Made by a program: the position numbers and the translations under genes. A stretch of DNA of 64,000 nucleotides, taken from contig PTFA01000314.1 in the NCBI GenBank assembly GCA_003342895.1, positions 248,001-312,000 of the forward strand, written 5' to 3'. The notes below the pieces were generated by a model. That model was not told where the DNA came from. It was given only the letters and a program-made list of their open reading frames with translations, and did not search any database. Positions 61,001-64,000 of this stretch are shown here, one piece after another (position 1 is the stretch's first letter; every line of letters starts with the position of its first letter). The stretch is from Casuarius casuarius. Lineage: Eukaryota; Chordata; Aves; Casuariiformes; Casuariidae.

Positions 61001-64000
61001 GGACTTGAGTGACTAGGACAATCCTGGCTGCCTACCCTGGGTAGTGGCACCCACTGTCCCATGTGTGGGGTGGAGGATGGAGGGACGCTGTCTGTGCCCA
61101 GAGTGGGAGACCAGCTTTGACCACAAGGGAAGGAGTTTTGTGTTCAGGAGAGCTTGAAATGGGCACCTCTTAGTGACACTTGCTTCAGCTGGAGGCTGGC
61201 AGGTGTGGAGCTGTGAGACAGTAGTGGAGACCCAGCATGCCACAGCATGTGGTCCTTTCAGAGCCTGGCTGGCTGCTCAATAAAAATGGACATCAGCTTT
61301 TATCCTGTCCACCAGTGACTTGCAAACGTACCTGCCTGCTCAGCTTTTATCCTGTCCACCAGTGACTTGCGAACGTACCTGCCTGCTCTTCTTGCTGCTA
61401 CAGTAACTTTCTGATGCCTTCTCCTAGATGTTCTGGGAGAAAGTTACCCTTCTTCCAGGACAGCCTACCTCGTCCTCCTCCTCCTTTCCTAGGCACCTAG
61501 GATCTCCCTGCCTCCTCCTCTGGCCAGAGCCATTCCCACCCAGCTGTTGGGCTGCTTCTCCCTACCCTAGCCCATGTGTCCGACTCCCTTCGTGGACTCT
61601 TGTGACAGATGCAGTACCCTCCCCTGCTTCTGGGGTTCTGCTCTGCCTCTCATCCCGTATGTTCGCCTGCTGGCTTGTGACATTAAGCCAGGCCACGGGC
61701 TGGGTGGCCAGGTGTTCCTCAGGTAGGAGTGTAGCTCAGCTCCCTGCTTGGCTAATTGTGAGGCTTGTTTTCTCTCCATGAGTGCCTTGAGGGCCACAGG
61801 GCTGGCATGGATTTCCCCCGTCTTCATTCTCATGCGCTGCAAGGCACCTGGGCTGTCCTCATCCCCTCCATTGTTCAAAATCAGTCCCAGGGACTAGGTA
61901 ACCACCGTCCATCCGCACGTTCCTGTTGAAGTCATGGCATTGCATCCAGAAATTCTTGCCTTGGGACTCTGTGTTGTGTGTCAGGACATCTCTTTTAGAA
62001 AAAGACATCTTCAAGAAATGATTTCAAGTGATAAGAGAATCTTCTATGTCCTGAAGTGCAGACACTGGGGGAAGTTTTTAATGAATACAGCTCTTGAAAC
62101 ATCATCTGTCGAACAGAACTGAATTATGAGTTTTCAATTTACAGATACAGAGCTCTCCACCAGGCATCGCACAGGCACTTAGGAGACCACCAGCAAATGG
62201 TGCGAAGTGGTTTTGAGGGCTGTGCCTGTTCTCCATTGTAAGAACTCGCTGATGAATCCCTGTAACGATGGTGGTAAGGAAGGGAGGCAGCTTTGTTCCC
62301 TGAGGGGACAGTTTTGCCCCTTGGCGATGTCTTTAGAGGCTGTTAATGTGTTCTTCTGAAGACTGAGAGGAGAGAAGCAGATGGGCAGGCTCACAGCAGG
62401 GCTTCTACCCTGTGGGGCAAAGCGGAGCTTAAGCTCTGTGGTCTTGGCATTCTCAGTGGGGAAGTGCACATTTTTGGGGCTGCTTTGGCATGTTTCTGGC
62501 ACGGCTGTGTGACACCACAGTTTGCCAGCCCCAGGGCACTGGTGCCTCTGTGGTACAGGCAGGGAGCTGGGTTGGAGAGACTTGAAGGGCCAAATGCGTG
62601 AAGCCACCTCAGCACTCAAGAAGAGATCTCCAGAGATAGAGGGGAAGCGTCCATGTGCCTGCAGGTGAGTAGGAAAGGACCCACCTTGCCCTTTAGTCAC
62701 CCTCCAGTTTTGCTCACCCTCATCCCAGCACTCAAGGATCTTTGTGGTTTTGCCTCCAACTCCCATGCAGACGCTCGTGCTCCCGCAGAAAGCAGGCCTT
62801 TGGCACTTGGTACCTTGCCTTGCTGAAGGCTAATCCAACTGCCCAGACATTTCTCTTAACTGGAAGGCTAGCTTTCTGTGTCGTACCTAGTGATAAGCTT
62901 GCCATCATTCTGCTATCAGGAAGGATCTTGTATCACTTGGGTTGTGAATACCTTGCTTAAAGATCCCCAGGGTCAAAGCGAGGACTGCTGGCCCAGCTTT
63001 TCATTTGAGCCAAATTCAGGGAAAGCCTACCTGAAAAGAACAGTAGCAGGGAGCAAGTAGATGAGATTGCTATTTTATGATGCTTGGTATCTTCAGGGCT
63101 AGGCATTACTCCAGTCTTCCCACAGCAGAAATGTGTGTATTTGGGAGACAGAGGTGGGCAGAACAGAGATCGCTTCAGAGCCAAGAAGTATACAAGGTGC
63201 ATTGGCCATACGTGGATTACAGCAAAGCTCAGAAGCATGTGGGTTGCTTGGTCGGTGCTGTATGGGGGCTAAGCCAGTAGGAGTGCGTCCCCACACTTAG
63301 CAAGTTTTGGAAATGCTCCTAATGACTGTAACTGCTGTGGGAGACCAGGCAGTGAGGGCTAATGCAGCTGTGGTACCAAATGTCTTCTGAGAAGGGGGAT
63401 GTGCTGAAGTCCCAAGAGGTCTAACATGACATGTTATGTATCATGTAGCTCCATTTGCTGCACAACCACTGTTTCCAACCCTCCTTGCAAATCTCCTCTT
63501 CTCCCCTCTCAGCCCCTGAACTGTACAAAAATACTGCAGATAAATCAGTCAGATTACAGAAATTATGGTAGCTGCAGCAGCCAAATCTTTCCAAGGATTT
63601 CTCAGGCCCTGCAGCACCCAAACTAAACTGAGTTAAGGAAGTTCCTGCTTGTAATAAGTTTTAGGAAGAGATTTGGCCATGTTTTCAGATATGGATCCCA
63701 AAATTTAAACCCTAGGTCCTTATTTAAGCCCAAGCATGTGTAAACACTCAGCACATGCTTGTTCAAGTACTTGCCTAGTACCCATGTGAGCTGAGAAGGT
63801 CAGGTCTGTTGACATTTTCTTATTTTTCATTGAAGGTATTTTTGGTTACAAGTATACCTATAGTATAAGTGCCTCAAAAGTGAAGCTTCTTAAATGAAGC
63901 TCTTCAGAGACTGTGTTTTATTTTTTTCTACTAATACTCTCCCTTTTTTTCTTTCCCTGGAAAATAACGTAATGTGATGGACAAAAAAAATCATGTTGGT
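58056..64000 (+). other. Right flank, presumably intron 3 of gene 2
   Basis: Starts with donor GTAAGT. The next family exon, about 68 bases with a Phe...Ser...Ile...Val pattern, was not found before the window ends, whereas gene 1 reaches it within 1.35 kb. It contains the 47-base tandem duplication. Long frames such as 62179-62766 on the minus strand lack any known motif. Confidence 0.55.
61294..61387. repeat. 47-base perfect-spacing tandem duplication, two copies
   Basis: The unit beginning CAGCTTTTATCCTGTCCACC and ending GTACCTGCCTGCT occurs at 61294-61340 and again at 61341-61387, with a single A/G difference (TGCAAACG versus TGCGAACG). It lies downstream of gene 2 exon 3, presumably in its next intron. 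Confidence 0.97.

Noticed and set aside
62179..62766. 195-codon open frame on the - strand
   Set aside because: No motif, and it lies in what is probably an intron of gene 2.
1..64000. CRISPR arrays, tRNA or rRNA genes, complete LTR retroelements
   Set aside because: No regularly spaced repeats, no cloverleaf or rRNA wording, and no paired long terminal repeats were noticed on reading.

Overview
The window looks like nuclear DNA of a bird, or at least an archosaur or other sauropsid. Coding exons are short and bounded by GT-AG introns. Chicken-repeat-1 (CR1) LINE tails with their typical wording occur in both orientations. Interspersed repeats are otherwise sparse, and the only locus I can recognise is a vertebrate serine-protease locus. 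No bacterial, phage or organellar signal is visible.

The first 31.7 kb holds no gene I can support. Its main structure is an old, decayed LINE of the CR1 class lying antisense from about 21.4 kb to 23.5 kb, possibly to 24.15 kb. It retains recognisable reverse-transcriptase-like and endonuclease-like stretches, together with homopolymer tracts and a probable CR1 scrap near 1.7 kb.

From 32145 to 41428 lies an essentially complete gene of the TMPRSS11 (HAT/DESC) family on the + strand. These are type II transmembrane trypsin-like serine proteases. Nine coding exons were resolved: a membrane-anchor exon, three SEA-domain exons, a tiny linker exon, and four protease-domain exons carrying His, Asp and Ser of the catalytic triad, an S1-pocket Asp and a zymogen cleavage site. 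The phases of exons 2 to 10 fit together without a frame break and give about 412 residues from an in-frame ATG in the membrane exon. A separate upstream first exon was not identified. A polyadenylation signal lies at 41981.

From 42 kb to 57 kb there is mostly featureless sequence with one CR1 tail. A low-confidence orphan exon-like open frame lies near 51.1 kb.

At 57071 to 57192 and 57937 to 58055 are the membrane-anchor exon and first SEA exon of a second TMPRSS11 paralog in the same orientation. The rest of that gene was not found before the window ends at 64000 and probably continues to the right. The locus is therefore a head-to-tail tandem array of epithelial membrane-anchored serine proteases, as in the mammalian TMPRSS11 cluster. 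I found no evidence of a previously undescribed system. The most useful points to check are the unresolved first exons, the CR1 copy next to exon 2, the old CR1-class LINE and two small tandem duplications.
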